A model generated the notes under the pieces. It was not told the DNA's origin, searched no databases, and saw only the letters and a program-made list of their open reading frames with translations. The position numbers and the translations under genes are program-made. DNA of 64,000 bases, from positions 124,001 through 188,000 of the forward strand of contig NZ_CP025795.1 in assembly GCF_002906655.1 (NCBI RefSeq). The letters run 5' to 3'. Each line of letters opens with the position of its first letter. Position 1 is the first letter of the stretch. Source of the stretch: Vibrio hyugaensis (GTDB lineage Bacteria; Pseudomonadota; Gammaproteobacteria; Enterobacterales; Vibrionaceae). Below are positions 35,898-44,294 of this stretch, piece after piece.

Positions 35898-35915
35898 AGG
35901 TGATAAAAATCACAC
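35898..35915 (-). promoter_or_regulatory. CRP-like site upstream of murQ
   Basis: On the minus strand the sequence reads TGTGATTTTTATCACC, one mismatch from TGTGA-N6-TCACA. It lies about 65 bp upstream of murQ, a suitable place for catabolite activation, and Escherichia coli murQP is known to be CRP-dependent. Confidence 0.6.
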
Positions 35916-36077
35916 TTGAGGTTATTCTTTGTTCAGTGAAAGTTTGGAATAATGGCTGGAAATACTGACGCGATATCCTGCTAAGATACAATGGTTGTTA
36001 AACTAATCAGTCAGTTAAAGAAAAGTGCGATTATTTCTGTTTTGGAATAATTTATTTAAAGTTTTTGGAATTTTGTC

Positions 36078-36929
36078 GTGTCCGTTATCAATAAAATCGT
36101 CGCAAGACGTACACAACTCTCTCAAAGTGGTCGTCTGGTTGGCGATTGGATTGTCGAAAATGCAGAGAAATCCGCGCAATTGACCAGTCAAGAGCTTGCT
36201 GAACAAGTGCAAGTTAGCCAGTCGAGCATCGTTAAATTCACCCAGAGAATTGGTTATAAAGGCTATAGTGAGTTCAAATTGGCGTTGAACGAAGAGATTG
36301 GTCGTAAGCAAGCAATGCAATCCACGCCGCTGCACAGTGACATTTTGGCGGATGACCCGATTGCGGTGATTTCGCAAAAACTGGTTAAAGCGAAAACCGA
36401 CGCTATGTTTCAAACGACCAATGCGCTCTCTTATGAGGCGTGTCATCAAGCGGTGAAGTGGTTAAGTGAAGCGCGCCGTGTGCAAGTGGTGGGCATTGGC
36501 GGCTCTGCGCTTACGGCAAAAGATTTGAGTTTTAAGCTGCTTAAGCTTGGGATTACCGCGCTATCAGAACAAGACAGTCACGTACAAATTGCAGTTGCGC
36601 GTACGCTTTCTTCAGAGGATGTGCAGATCGCGATTTCTTTTTCAGGAGAACGAAAAGAGATTCTGGTGGCTGCGGAAGCGGCGAAAGAGCAGGGAGCAAA
36701 GGTGATTGCTTTGTCAGCTCCGGGGAGAAGCCGCTTGAGAGACGTTGCCGATATCACGTTTGATACCATCGCCAATGAAACAGAGCATCGCAGCTCTTCC
36801 ATTGCTTCGCGCACAGCACAAAACGTGATTACGGATCTGTTGTTCATTATTTTGGTACAACAAAGAGACGAAAGCGCACGTCAGTTGATCAGTGACATCA
36901 GTACCGATATCAAGCAGATCCTTACTTGA
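36078..36929 (+). CDS. murR: MurR/RpiR-family transcriptional regulator
   Basis: A 283-residue regulator with a GTG start. An N-terminal RpiR helix-turn-helix (TSQELAEQVQVSQSSIVKFT) is followed by a SIS sugar-phosphate-binding domain (VVGIGGSALTAKDL, AISFSGERKEI, ALSAPGRSRL). It is divergent from murQ and most likely represses murQP until MurNAc-6-phosphate is present. No murR-mpaA terminator was seen; the two genes are convergent with 24 bp between. Confidence 0.9.
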   Translation: MSVINKIVARRTQLSQSGRLVGDWIVENAEKSAQLTSQELAEQVQVSQSSIVKFTQRIGYKGYSEFKLALNEEIGRKQAMQSTPLHSDILADDPIAVISQKLVKAKTDAMFQTTNALSYEACHQAVKWLSEARRVQVVGIGGSALTAKDLSFKLLKLGITALSEQDSHVQIAVARTLSSEDVQIAISFSGERKEILVAAEAAKEQGAKVIALSAPGRSRLRDVADITFDTIANETEHRSSSIASRTAQNVITDLLFIILVQQRDESARQLISDISTDIKQILT

Positions 36930-36953
36930 TAGCCTCTAAAAAGATCCGGATGT

Positions 36954-37664
36954 TTAAATAGCAGGATCGTGTTGCAGCAGCGCAATAAACGCATCTAAGT
37001 GTTCTTCAATCGTCAGATCCGCCGAGATCGGGGGCAATTCCACCGTAATACAAGGCAACTGGCGTTCATTACACCACGTTCCGAAAGACCCTGGCGTTTC
37101 GTAATCAACATCGTCAACGATAGGTAGATTGAATTGCTTGCCGAGCCATTTGGCCAAATTAGAATGAGCAGGGTCGTCGACAAACGCTAATGGTTCATGA
37201 AACGAGACCACAAATTTTGGTCTGCGCAGCTCAATCAAACTAATTAGTGCTTCAACTTCTGGCTCTAGCTGTTCTTTGCTGCCTGTTTTTACTTTCACGT
37301 CTCGAACAGGTGTATGTGAGCTCCAGCGATAGACTGTGCCGTGCTCTGTCCAATTCTGCGTAGGAAACGCACGGTTTAGATCGACTTGATTGGCGTTGGC
37401 TCGCGTCCCCAGTTGGTTTGCGTCTGGGTTCATCGATAAAATTACATCGTGCTTCAGACACTCCGTTGGCAAGCTTCTTAACGCGCACGACAATCCGGCG
37501 ATTGAGGCTGTCTCGTCACCGTGTGTCCCAGCGAGAATAAGGCCTCGCGAGTCATTTTCTACTTGTGCTGGGAAGTACAACAACGGCGCACCTAGTACCG
37601 ATCTTCCATATGATGTTGGCGTAATTAAAAATGCCGCTCTTTCCGTTCTTGGAATTAGACTCAC
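36954..37664 (-). CDS. mpaA: Murein peptide amidase MpaA
   Basis: A 236-residue M14-type zinc carboxypeptidase that cleaves the gamma-D-glutamyl-diaminopimelate bond of murein tripeptide. It has the zinc-binding motif AGTHGDE, then RANANQVDLNRAFPTQNW, VVSFHEPLA with the third ligand, and YETPGSFGTWC. I place the start at GTG 37664: AGGAG lies 7 nt upstream and VSLIPRTERAAF lines up with the Escherichia coli N-terminus; in-frame starts at 37700 and 37703 lack a good ribosome site. Divergent from mppA, which would supply its substrate. Confidence 0.9.
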   Translation of the reverse strand: MSLIPRTERAAFLITPTSYGRSVLGAPLLYFPAQVENDSRGLILAGTHGDETASIAGLSCALRSLPTECLKHDVILSMNPDANQLGTRANANQVDLNRAFPTQNWTEHGTVYRWSSHTPVRDVKVKTGSKEQLEPEVEALISLIELRRPKFVVSFHEPLAFVDDPAHSNLAKWLGKQFNLPIVDDVDYETPGSFGTWCNERQLPCITVELPPISADLTIEEHLDAFIALLQHDPAI

Positions 37665-37851
37665 CGTAATCTCCTGATTGTTCGAGTAGTATCTATTCAT
37701 CACTCAAGCTATATATAACTCATGTTACAGCCGTTGAACTTAGCATCTTGAGATTACTCGGATATAAACTGAACACTTAAAGTTCGTCAATGCTTGTATG
37801 ATGAATTGTGGTACTTGCTTCAAAAGACGTGTTAGGAGAACGAAAAACGAT

Positions 37852-39477
37852 ATGGATTTTAAAAAGCATTCAACAGCGTTGCTGGTTTCCTCTTTATTGA
37901 CCCCATTTTTATCCGCTTCAGCTTTAGCTGATTCTTTACCTGATGGTGTGCAACTCGCACCAGAACAACATTTAGTACGAGCAAATGATGCAGAAGCGGC
38001 GACGCTAGACCCAGCAAAAGCTGAAGGCTTGCCAGAGATGCACGTAATTCGTGATTTGTTTGAGGGATTAGTCATTCAAGACCGCGATGGCAATATCGTT
38101 CCTGGTGTTGCGGAATCTTGGCAAACCGAAGACAACCAAACCTTTGTGTTCCAGCTGCGTAAAGACGCCAAATGGTCGAACGGCGATCCTGTAACAGCGA
38201 ATGATTTTGTCTATTCACTGCGTCGTGCGGTGGATCCGAAAACTGCTTCTCCCAATGTTTGGTATCTCAAACTCACTAAGATCAAAAACATCGCCGACGT
38301 AGCAGAAGGTAAAAAGCCACTGGATGCTCTTGGTATCACCGCCGTCGATAAACATACTCTACGCTTCGAACTTGATAGCAAGGTGCCGTACTTTGTCGCA
38401 ATGACAGGCCACACTTCGATGATGCCGGTACACAAAGCAACGGTTGAGAACAGCGAAAAGCCGTGGAGTGACCCACAGCAGTTTGTTGGCAACGGTGCAT
38501 TTGTTCTGGATAAATGGGTGGTGAATGAACGCATTGAACTGAAAAAGAACCCAAATTACTGGGATAGCGCGGATACTCATCTCACTGAAGTGACATACAT
38601 TCCGTTTGAGAACCAAAACGCATCAATTAATCGTTATGCGGTGGGCGAAGTGGACATCACCTCGGATGTACCAACCCACATGGCGCAAAAGCTGAAGAAG
38701 GATTACGAGCAAGCGTATACCGCGGTTCCGCTACTTTGTACTTACTACTACGCGTTTAATACTACGCGCCCTCCGTTCGATGATGTACGAGTTCGAAAAG
38801 CCGTGTCTTATTCGATGATGCGTGATGTGATCACGAATGGTGTCACGCAAGTAGGTAATCTGCCTGCTTATACGTTCGCACACCAGTACACGGCTGGCTT
38901 TGATGCGACTCAGCCAGAATACAGCACATGGACGCAAAAACAGCGTGATGAAAAGGCGCGTGAATTGCTGAAAGAAGCGGGATACGGTGATGGTAAGTCT
39001 CTGGATTTCAAATTGCTGTACAACACCAGTGAATCGAACAAGGCCATAGCAGTGGCCATTGCCTCCATGTTGAAGAAGAACTTAGGTGCGAAGGTCGAAT
39101 TAGAAAACCAAGAGTGGAAGTCTTATCTCGTTGCTCGCAAGCAAGGGGATTTCGATGTGATGCGTGCCTCGTGGTGCGGAGATTACAACGAAGCATCCAC
39201 CTTCTTGAGTCTACTGCGCTCAGGTTCATCAGGTAACTTTGCGCGTTACAGCAGTGAAGCCTACGACAACGCGATGAACAGTGCATTGGCCGCAACCGAT
39301 GAGAAAGCGCGTCAAGATTTCTATGATCAAGCCGAGCAATTGTTGGCGGCAGATATGCCAATCGCACCGATTTACTACTACATGCAAGCGCGTTTGGTTC
39401 GCCCTACGGTTGGCGGTTTTGCCAAGAACAACGTAGAGGGTCGTATCTACTCGAAAGACCTCTACATTAAGAAGTAG
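37852..39477 (+). CDS. mppA: MppA/OppA-type murein-tripeptide/oligopeptide-binding protein
   Basis: A 541-residue periplasmic SBP_bac_5 protein from ATG 37852 (AGGAGA upstream), with a signal peptide ending ASALA. Family marks: DAEAATLDPAKAEGLPEMHVIRDLFEG, TANDFVYSLRRAVDPKT, GNGAFVLDKWVVNERIELKKNPNYW and YYMQARLVRP. The function as MppA rather than general OppA is inferred from the divergent mpaA and the adjacent mur genes. It has no permease here, consistent with MppA borrowing the Opp permease. Confidence 0.88.
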   Translation: MDFKKHSTALLVSSLLTPFLSASALADSLPDGVQLAPEQHLVRANDAEAATLDPAKAEGLPEMHVIRDLFEGLVIQDRDGNIVPGVAESWQTEDNQTFVFQLRKDAKWSNGDPVTANDFVYSLRRAVDPKTASPNVWYLKLTKIKNIADVAEGKKPLDALGITAVDKHTLRFELDSKVPYFVAMTGHTSMMPVHKATVENSEKPWSDPQQFVGNGAFVLDKWVVNERIELKKNPNYWDSADTHLTEVTYIPFENQNASINRYAVGEVDITSDVPTHMAQKLKKDYEQAYTAVPLLCTYYYAFNTTRPPFDDVRVRKAVSYSMMRDVITNGVTQVGNLPAYTFAHQYTAGFDATQPEYSTWTQKQRDEKARELLKEAGYGDGKSLDFKLLYNTSESNKAIAVAIASMLKKNLGAKVELENQEWKSYLVARKQGDFDVMRASWCGDYNEASTFLSLLRSGSSGNFARYSSEAYDNAMNSALAATDEKARQDFYDQAEQLLAADMPIAPIYYYMQARLVRPTVGGFAKNNVEGRIYSKDLYIKK

Positions 39478-39500
39478 CGCTCAAAACAAGCGATAAATAA

Positions 39501-39537
39501 GAAGCCCCGAAGATTGTATCTTACGGGGCTTCTTTTT
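39501..39537 (+). terminator. Terminator of mppA
   Basis: GAAGCCCCG and CGGGGCTTC form a perfect 9-bp stem with an inner AAGAT/ATCTT extension, followed by TTTTTATT, 23 bp after the mppA stop. Confidence 0.92.
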
Positions 39538-39561
39538 ATTGCTAGCGAGTGGAGAGCTTGT

Positions 39562-40035
39562 TTATGAGCATGGCGATTCGTTTGCCAAGATACTCCGCCG
39601 TTGCAACATCTGAGGCATGCAACTGACCCACATCATGCCATGCTGACTAGCGAGCGTTTGTAGATACTGCAACGTCATTGACTGATCGCCATTCATTGCC
39701 CCACCACTGGTAAAGCCAGCCGCGATTTTGCCCGCCCATTTTTGGTAATACCAAGATTCACTGCTTGCATCTGCAAATGCTTTAAACTGCGCTGCTACGC
39801 CGCCCATATAGGTCGGTGAGTCAAAGATAATCGCATCGCACTCAGCAAGTTCATCCATTAGGTTAGGGTTCACAAAACGTCCCTCAATAATCTCACTGCC
39901 TTCAATTCGGTGAGAGAGGATTTCATATTCACCTTGCTGCTCAATCCCTTGTTGTTCAACGCCTGCGGCAATCGCGCGAGCAAGCTGACCAGTAACGTCG
40001 GTTTTAGAGAAATAAATAATCGCAATTTTGGACAC
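39562..40035 (-). CDS. Flavodoxin/WrbA-like protein, apparently frameshifted near its C-terminus
   Basis: An NAD(P)H:quinone-oxidoreductase-like flavodoxin-fold protein of 157 residues from GTG 40035, which follows AAGGAA. It has the FMN phosphate loop YFSKTDVTGQLA, the FDSPTYMGGVAAQFKAF stretch and AAGFTSGGAMNGDQ. After GMMWVS the frame gives an unlikely tail (CMPQMLQRRS). The neighbouring frame reads QLHASDVATAEYLGKRIAML and stops at 39542, which looks like the genuine family end. So a small indel near 39628 seems to have broken the last 25 or so residues. It borders the island. Confidence 0.75.
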   Translation of the reverse strand: MSKIAIIYFSKTDVTGQLARAIAAGVEQQGIEQQGEYEILSHRIEGSEIIEGRFVNPNLMDELAECDAIIFDSPTYMGGVAAQFKAFADASSESWYYQKWAGKIAAGFTSGGAMNGDQSMTLQYLQTLASQHGMMWVSCMPQMLQRRSILANESPCS

Positions 40036-40261
40036 AATGGTTCCTTTTTCATTGTTGATGTTTAGCTGTGCGAATAAGGCTAAAACCTCAAGCTTGATTA
40101 AGGTCAAGAGAAGGTTTGAAATGAGTGAACTAAATGTTTACTGATTGATTTCAGTGCTATGAATGACATTCTTTCACATTATTAGTTAGTGGTGTTTTTA
40201 TCCTTATTAGTGATTAGTTATCATTACTGATGACCAATTTATGCATATTGAGAGGCTTAGT

Positions 40262-40579
40262 TTGAGAAAAATTATTTTATTGCTGTGTATTTTTACATTA
40301 CCTGCGTTCGCAGCTTCAGGGCCCAATTATTTGAGTGGCAAGATAAAAAATCTAACAGCTGTCCAAGATGGAATATTAATTATGCTGGATACAGGGGTAC
40401 CTGAAAACTGTGAAGGGACTCCTTATGGCTGGATGTTGATAAAACAAGAATATACAGCGATGTCGTCAGTCGTTTTAGCTGTGTGGGCTGCAAATAAAAA
40501 ATCGGGAACAGTATATACATCAGGCAGGCATAATGGCGTTGGGTACTGCATTGTCAATCAGTTCGATCCTGCTAATTGA
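40262..40579 (+). CDS. Small secreted protein of the island array, member 1
   Basis: A 105-residue protein with TTG start at 40262 preceded by GAGAGG (an ATG at 40241 has no ribosome site). The signal peptide ends LPAFA. The mature part has the family layout: short beta strands (SGKIKNLTAVQDGILIML), Cys in ENCEG, a helix (SSVVLAVWAANKKSG) and a second Cys in GYCIVN. Function unknown. One of two plus-strand members at the left edge of the array. Confidence 0.7.
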   Translation: MRKIILLLCIFTLPAFAASGPNYLSGKIKNLTAVQDGILIMLDTGVPENCEGTPYGWMLIKQEYTAMSSVVLAVWAANKKSGTVYTSGRHNGVGYCIVNQFDPAN

Positions 40580-40592
40580 ATGAGAAGATGCT

Positions 40593-40907
40593 ATGAGAAA
40601 AATATTACTTTCAATTACTCTTTTACTTATATCTGCAAAAGCTATTGCTGATATTGAGGTTGTATCTAAAGTCGTTCCAAGAAATCTTCATGTGTATGAC
40701 TTCACAGGTAATACTTTTGTGGATCTTAAAGCGCATGGATGTTCTGGTTCTAGGTATCACTTGAGTCCCAATCATCCCAAGTATGATGCTATTTTCTCAG
40801 TGCTTTTGGCTGCTCAGTTGGCAGAAAAAACAGTCTCAGTGCGATATGATGGTTGTGTGAATGGTAGTAATGCTCAAGGGAGTATCATTGGAGTTTACTT
40901 AGATTAG
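40593..40907 (+). CDS. Small secreted protein of the island array, member 2
   Basis: A 104-residue protein, signal peptide ending KAIA. Mature features are VVSKVVPRNLHVYDFTG, Cys in HGCSGSRY, the family core AIFSVLLAAQLAEKTVSVRY and Cys in DGCVNG, with IIGVYLD at the end. It follows member 1 by 13 bp, same strand. Function unknown. Confidence 0.75.
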   Translation: MRKILLSITLLLISAKAIADIEVVSKVVPRNLHVYDFTGNTFVDLKAHGCSGSRYHLSPNHPKYDAIFSVLLAAQLAEKTVSVRYDGCVNGSNAQGSIIGVYLD

Positions 40908-40981
40908 TTGTTAAAGCCGTTATTGTGGAGTACGTGAGGTATAGCTGGAAGAGAGCTAAATCTAGCTCTCCTCTAAAGGAT

Positions 40982-41302
40982 TTAAATACGGATGTGAGCT
41001 ATTTTTGGGAATCCCTCTAAACATTCACCAGAGCGGATTACTAAAGTAACGGGCTTATCAGCTATTCTCGAAGATAGTAGCATAGAAAAGTTTTCCTTAG
41101 CGAATTGATGATTTTGAGGAAGTATATATTGGTCATTACGCTTACATATTCCTTTTGTGGCAGTCATATTCTCTAGAGCAACCAAGAAGCCTGAATGGCC
41201 TTGCCAGTTGTTTATCCACTTTATTTTCCCAAATACTGTAATATCGGAAGCAAAAGTAGAAAATGTGGCCAGCGAGATGGATAAGATGATGATCCGTAAC
41301 AT
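40982..41302 (-). CDS. Small secreted protein of the island array, member 3
   Basis: A 106-residue protein with a signal peptide ending TFA. Layout: GKIKWINNWQGHSGFLVAL, Cys in GICKRN, the core NFSMLLSSRIADKPVTLVI, and Cys in GECLEGFPKIAHIRI. This is the clearest two-cysteine form and its end matches the distal member at 54203. Convergent with member 2; from here to 44977 all members are on the minus strand. Function unknown. Confidence 0.78.
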   Translation of the reverse strand: MLRIIILSISLATFSTFASDITVFGKIKWINNWQGHSGFLVALENMTATKGICKRNDQYILPQNHQFAKENFSMLLSSRIADKPVTLVIRSGECLEGFPKIAHIRI

Positions 41303-41319
41303 GTTTAGTTCCTTTAGAA

Positions 41320-41640
41320 TTATTCAGACAGGTAGCTGGCATAAGCAATTGGTACTGTAACTCTCCAAGGGCTAAGCCCGCAATTTAAAACCCAAAAACC
41401 TATAGGAGTTTTAGTGGTAAAAGCAGTCAAAGCCATGCTGTACATCTCTTTAAAGCCGGGTAAGTCCTTGTCCAATTTCACAAGGCCTGAACGTTCACAG
41501 TTTTTTGTGTTAGCAAACTTGGAGCTAAAAATATAAACATGTCCACTTTCTACCTGTATCTTACTAATAATTTGTTTTGATGTATTCGCGTGTGAGCAAA
41601 ATGACAGCGAAAATAATAGTAATAATAATATATTTTTCAT
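41320..41640 (-). CDS. Small secreted protein of the island array, member 4
   Basis: A 106-residue protein from ATG 41640, with signal peptide ending CSHA. Layout: IISKIQVESGHVYIFSS, Cys in NCERSG, the core EMYSMALTAFTTKTPIGFWV, Cys in NCGLSPW, and a hydrophobic end. In-frame sequence upstream to 41673 lacks a ribosome site. Function unknown. Confidence 0.75.
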   Translation of the reverse strand: MKNILLLLLFSLSFCSHANTSKQIISKIQVESGHVYIFSSKFANTKNCERSGLVKLDKDLPGFKEMYSMALTAFTTKTPIGFWVLNCGLSPWRVTVPIAYASYLSE

Positions 41641-41662
41641 TTTTATCTCTCTTTCTAGAGAA

Positions 41663-41977
41663 TTAAACTTCACTAAGTCCTGTTATTATACAAGTTGAAT
41701 GTTCACTATCTATAACATATCTCAAACTTTTTCCTCTAGATTTAGCTGATAAAGCGTAAGAATATTGAGCTTTATTAAATTCAGTACCATCTAAGTTGAT
41801 CTGTCCTCTAGAGTATGAACAATGCTTTGCAAACTGGGGAGAAGAAATATAAGCGACATTGTTGTTTAAGTAAAGATTCCAGTCTGTCAATGTTTCAGTG
41901 GGCCAATAACGCTTCGCTAGAGTTGTATTGCTAGATAACAAGATTGAAAAAAATAAAATAATATGTTTACTTTTCAT
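41663..41977 (-). CDS. Small secreted protein of the island array, member 5
   Basis: A 104-residue protein, signal peptide ending TTLA. Layout: WNLYLNNNVAYISSPQFA, Cys in KHCSYSRG, the core AQYSYALSAKSRGKSLRYVI, and Cys in STCIITG. The N-terminal half is more diverged than in its neighbours. Function unknown. Confidence 0.72.
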   Translation of the reverse strand: MKSKHIILFFSILLSSNTTLAKRYWPTETLTDWNLYLNNNVAYISSPQFAKHCSYSRGQINLDGTEFNKAQYSYALSAKSRGKSLRYVIDSEHSTCIITGLSEV

Positions 41978-41996
41978 TTTAACTCTCAGTTGATTA

Positions 41997-42311
41997 TTAT
42001 TTAGTGATCCTTACCCAGGCTACAATAGATCTTAGTCCTTCACATGACTCGGTATCATGGAATGCCAAGTTTTTATCAGTTGTAAAAGCAGCTAAAACAA
42101 GTGAGAACTTTCTATTTGCAACAGCTTCATTTGGGCTTTTTACTCGATATAAATTACTCCCACATTGGTTCTTGACAGTAGATTTAAATTCAAAAACAGT
42201 TGAGTCACTATCAAGCTGATAAATATAATCTATTTTACTTTCAAGAACATCTTTCCCAGCCGTTGCTGATGCAGTAAAAAATAATAAAAATAATATGATG
42301 TACTTATTCAT
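41997..42311 (-). CDS. Small secreted protein of the island array, member 6
   Basis: A 104-residue protein, signal peptide ending ATAG. Layout: ESKIDYIYQLDSDSTVFEF, Cys in NQCGSNLYRV, the core KFSLVLAAFTTDKNLAF, Cys in ESCEGLRSIVAWVRI. The end VAWVRI parallels members 3 and 14. Function unknown. Confidence 0.76.
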   Translation of the reverse strand: MNKYIILFLLFFTASATAGKDVLESKIDYIYQLDSDSTVFEFKSTVKNQCGSNLYRVKSPNEAVANRKFSLVLAAFTTDKNLAFHDTESCEGLRSIVAWVRITK

Positions 42312-42315
42312 TATT

Positions 42316-42654
42316 CTAACCTACACGATGAACTCTTAAACGTTCACCAACACATGGGTCTGAGTTACTATCTTTATCATAACCAATATTAACCACCTCC
42401 TTCATCGAGTATGCTGTTAATAATCTAGACATTACTAGTTGGCGGGATTCAGATGAAATAGCAGGATCAATTGCCATTAGGTCAAAATTAGTACATTTTT
42501 GATGACTGGTTGGCATTCCTTCTACTCTTATTAAAATTAATGTGCTGCCAGGGTAGGTAAGTACACTTGTTACTTTACCCTGAAAGTTCGCTGTATATCT
42601 TGCATGCACGATGGCTGGCAATAAACAGACACATATTAGTAATATTCTTTTCAT
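42316..42654 (-). CDS. Small secreted protein of the island array, member 7
   Basis: A 112-residue protein, signal peptide ending IVHA. Layout: FQGKVTSVLTYPGSTLILI, Cys in QKCTNFDL, the core QLVMSRLLTAYSMKEVVNIGY, Cys in DPCVGERLRVHRV. The core is shifted by one helical insertion relative to the others. It begins 4 bp from the end of member 6. Function unknown. Confidence 0.74.
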   Translation of the reverse strand: MKRILLICVCLLPAIVHARYTANFQGKVTSVLTYPGSTLILIRVEGMPTSHQKCTNFDLMAIDPAISSESRQLVMSRLLTAYSMKEVVNIGYDKDSNSDPCVGERLRVHRVG

Positions 42655-42676
42655 ATAAACTCCCCAAAAGCATAAA

Positions 42677-43003
42677 TTACTTTTTCGTCAATTGAACTGT
42701 CCCGATGGTTTCACCATCTCCCCATCTTTCACATGAGGACTTTCCTGTGATAACTACTTTTGAATCAGACATGTACGCAGATAACAATAAGCTGAATTGA
42801 GATTTACCGTACACACTGTGCTCGTCTTTTATCATCCAGTAATTGTTCTTAGCACACTGTGGCTTATCAGTTCTTTCTCCTTCAATATAGAACCAATGGA
42901 GGCCATCATCACGCACTAAAATATGTGTGACTTTTCCCACTTGATTACTTGAAAAGGCAGAGAAGCTAATAATAAAAGATGTAATTAAGATAAGTAATCG
43001 CAT
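42677..43003 (-). CDS. Small secreted protein of the island array, member 8
   Basis: A 108-residue protein, signal peptide ending AFSS. Layout: GKVTHILVRDDGLHWFYI, Cys in PQCAKNNYWMI, the core QFSLLLSAYMSDSKVVITG, Cys in SSCERWGDGETIGTVQL. Very close in plan to members 3 and 6. Function unknown. Confidence 0.78.
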   Translation of the reverse strand: MRLLILITSFIISFSAFSSNQVGKVTHILVRDDGLHWFYIEGERTDKPQCAKNNYWMIKDEHSVYGKSQFSLLLSAYMSDSKVVITGKSSCERWGDGETIGTVQLTKK

Positions 43004-43039
43004 TGAACCTACCGCTATATGACTTGAGAAAATAAACTT

Positions 43040-43393
43040 CTAATCAATTTCCAGCTTTGGACCAAAATACCAACCAGTTAACCATTTCCATGGTTGATGA
43101 CTTGACTCAGAGCAATCTTTAGAATCGTTAAACCAAAGTGTCACCTCTTTATTTGTTGTTTGTGCAGTTAACAATGTTGAGTAAACCGTGCGACATGCTT
43201 CTGCGCTAATATTGTCGTGCTCATTGTCAACTTTACATAATCGAGGCCAAGATAAAGGACCGATTCTTTCAACCAAAACATCTCCTGATTTTGCATCAAT
43301 GCTAACTCCAATTACCTTTCCTGAACATGTATATCTAGACGCATGAACACTAAATGATAATAGTATTAAGCATAAAGCGATTAATTTATTCAT
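43040..43393 (-). CDS. Small secreted protein of the island array, member 9 (four-cysteine form)
   Basis: A 117-residue protein, signal peptide ending VHA. It has four mature cysteines: YTCSGKVIGV, RLCKVDNEHDN, EACRTV directly before the core (VYSTLLTAQTTNKEVTLWF), and DCSESS. This pattern is shared with members 10 and 12, defining a subfamily. Function unknown. Confidence 0.77.
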   Translation of the reverse strand: MNKLIALCLILLSFSVHASRYTCSGKVIGVSIDAKSGDVLVERIGPLSWPRLCKVDNEHDNISAEACRTVYSTLLTAQTTNKEVTLWFNDSKDCSESSHQPWKWLTGWYFGPKLEID

Positions 43394-43408
43394 AGTCGTA
43401 CCTATTTT

Positions 43409-43555
43409 TTATTTAGTCATTCTGACGATTTTTCTATATACGTTTGGACTTGAACCCCAAGGCTCACAGCCTCCGGAGTTAGAATATGAAACGGTTATGC
43501 CGGTATCTGATGCTTCGACTAATAATTGACATATCGAATAAATATCTCTTGCCAT
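43409..43555 (-). pseudogene. Fragment of an array member (C-terminal half only)
   Basis: A 48-codon open frame translates to IYSICQLLVEASDTGITVSY, a second Cys in GGCEPWGS and a basic end. This is the family core and C-terminus without signal peptide or N-terminal strands. It overlaps the 3' end of member 10 in a different frame. It looks like what remains of a four-cysteine paralogue after deletion. Expression is doubtful. Confidence 0.65.
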
Positions 43556-43884
43556 GATTCAAACGAACTGCAACTTTCTGGTACATTGTCACCATCAAAA
43601 TGCACACGGTTTATTGTTTCCCCTGTAGAGCGAGCGCTTAGAAAAATTGAAAAGACAGCTTTGCAGGTGTCTGGGCTCATTACACGGTTTGGCTCACCAG
43701 ATACTTTCCAGTCGGAGCCGGGATTACAAAAGAAAACTGGTGTATTCATGGAGCTCAGTTTTACCATTAATCTATTGTTTCCATGGTAAGCGACTTGATC
43801 TACTTTTCCTGAACAAATCAAAGATCCAGCGGTAACCGTTGTTGGAAAAAGTAAAACAAGGAACATTAATAATTTATTTTTCAT
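43519..43884 (-). CDS. Small secreted protein of the island array, member 10 (four-cysteine form)
   Basis: A 121-residue protein, signal peptide ending VTA. Cysteines: LICSGKVDQV, FFCNPGS, DTCKAV before the core (VFSIFLSARSTGETINRV), and ESCSSFE. Its last codons overlap the paralogue fragment at 43409-43555 in another frame, so its tail may be the product of a recombination joint. Function unknown. Confidence 0.75.
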   Translation of the reverse strand: MKNKLLMFLVLLFPTTVTAGSLICSGKVDQVAYHGNNRLMVKLSSMNTPVFFCNPGSDWKVSGEPNRVMSPDTCKAVFSIFLSARSTGETINRVHFDGDNVPESCSSFESWQEIFIRYVNY

Positions 43885-43887
43885 AAT

Positions 43888-44265
43888 CTATTCTGCTAGC
43901 CAAATACGATCAAACTTCAAATAACCATTGAGCGTGTCACGCATTTGAATTGTTACTTTTCTTTTGGATGCCTGTGCCGCTAATGCTGTTGAGTAGAACA
44001 AGCGAGCAAACTCAGGGTTATCATTAACTCTATATATTGCTGCACTTGTTTCTGTAATTGATAAACCAGCTTTGGATGGTTCTGAGAGGTTAATTGGCTT
44101 ATCAAAATAAATTAAAATGAGATTTACACTATTAATATAGATCCGGTTTACCGTTCCAGTGTAACTACAGTATCCATTGTAATTTGGTGAACAAGTAGGC
44201 TTTGCAGCCAAGGCTGGGAAGGATATTGCGCATATTATTGATAATAGCGAGAGTACTTTCTTCAT
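43888..44265 (-). CDS. Small secreted protein of the island array, member 11
   Basis: A 125-residue protein, the longest of the array. Signal peptide ends PALA. Cysteines are at the N-terminus (PTCSPNYNGYCSY) and the usual mid and C-terminal ones are absent. The core LFYSTALAAQASKRKVTIQM is well conserved. It starts 3 bp after member 10 in genomic order. Function unknown. Confidence 0.75.
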   Translation of the reverse strand: MKKVLSLLSIICAISFPALAAKPTCSPNYNGYCSYTGTVNRIYINSVNLILIYFDKPINLSEPSKAGLSITETSAAIYRVNDNPEFARLFYSTALAAQASKRKVTIQMRDTLNGYLKFDRIWLAE

Positions 44266-44294
44266 TTCACTATCCTTGTGTGAGGAGGTATTAG

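Noticed and set aside
36015..36449. 144-residue minus-strand open frame opposite murR
   Set aside because: Lies antisense to the well-supported murR gene and shows no family features.
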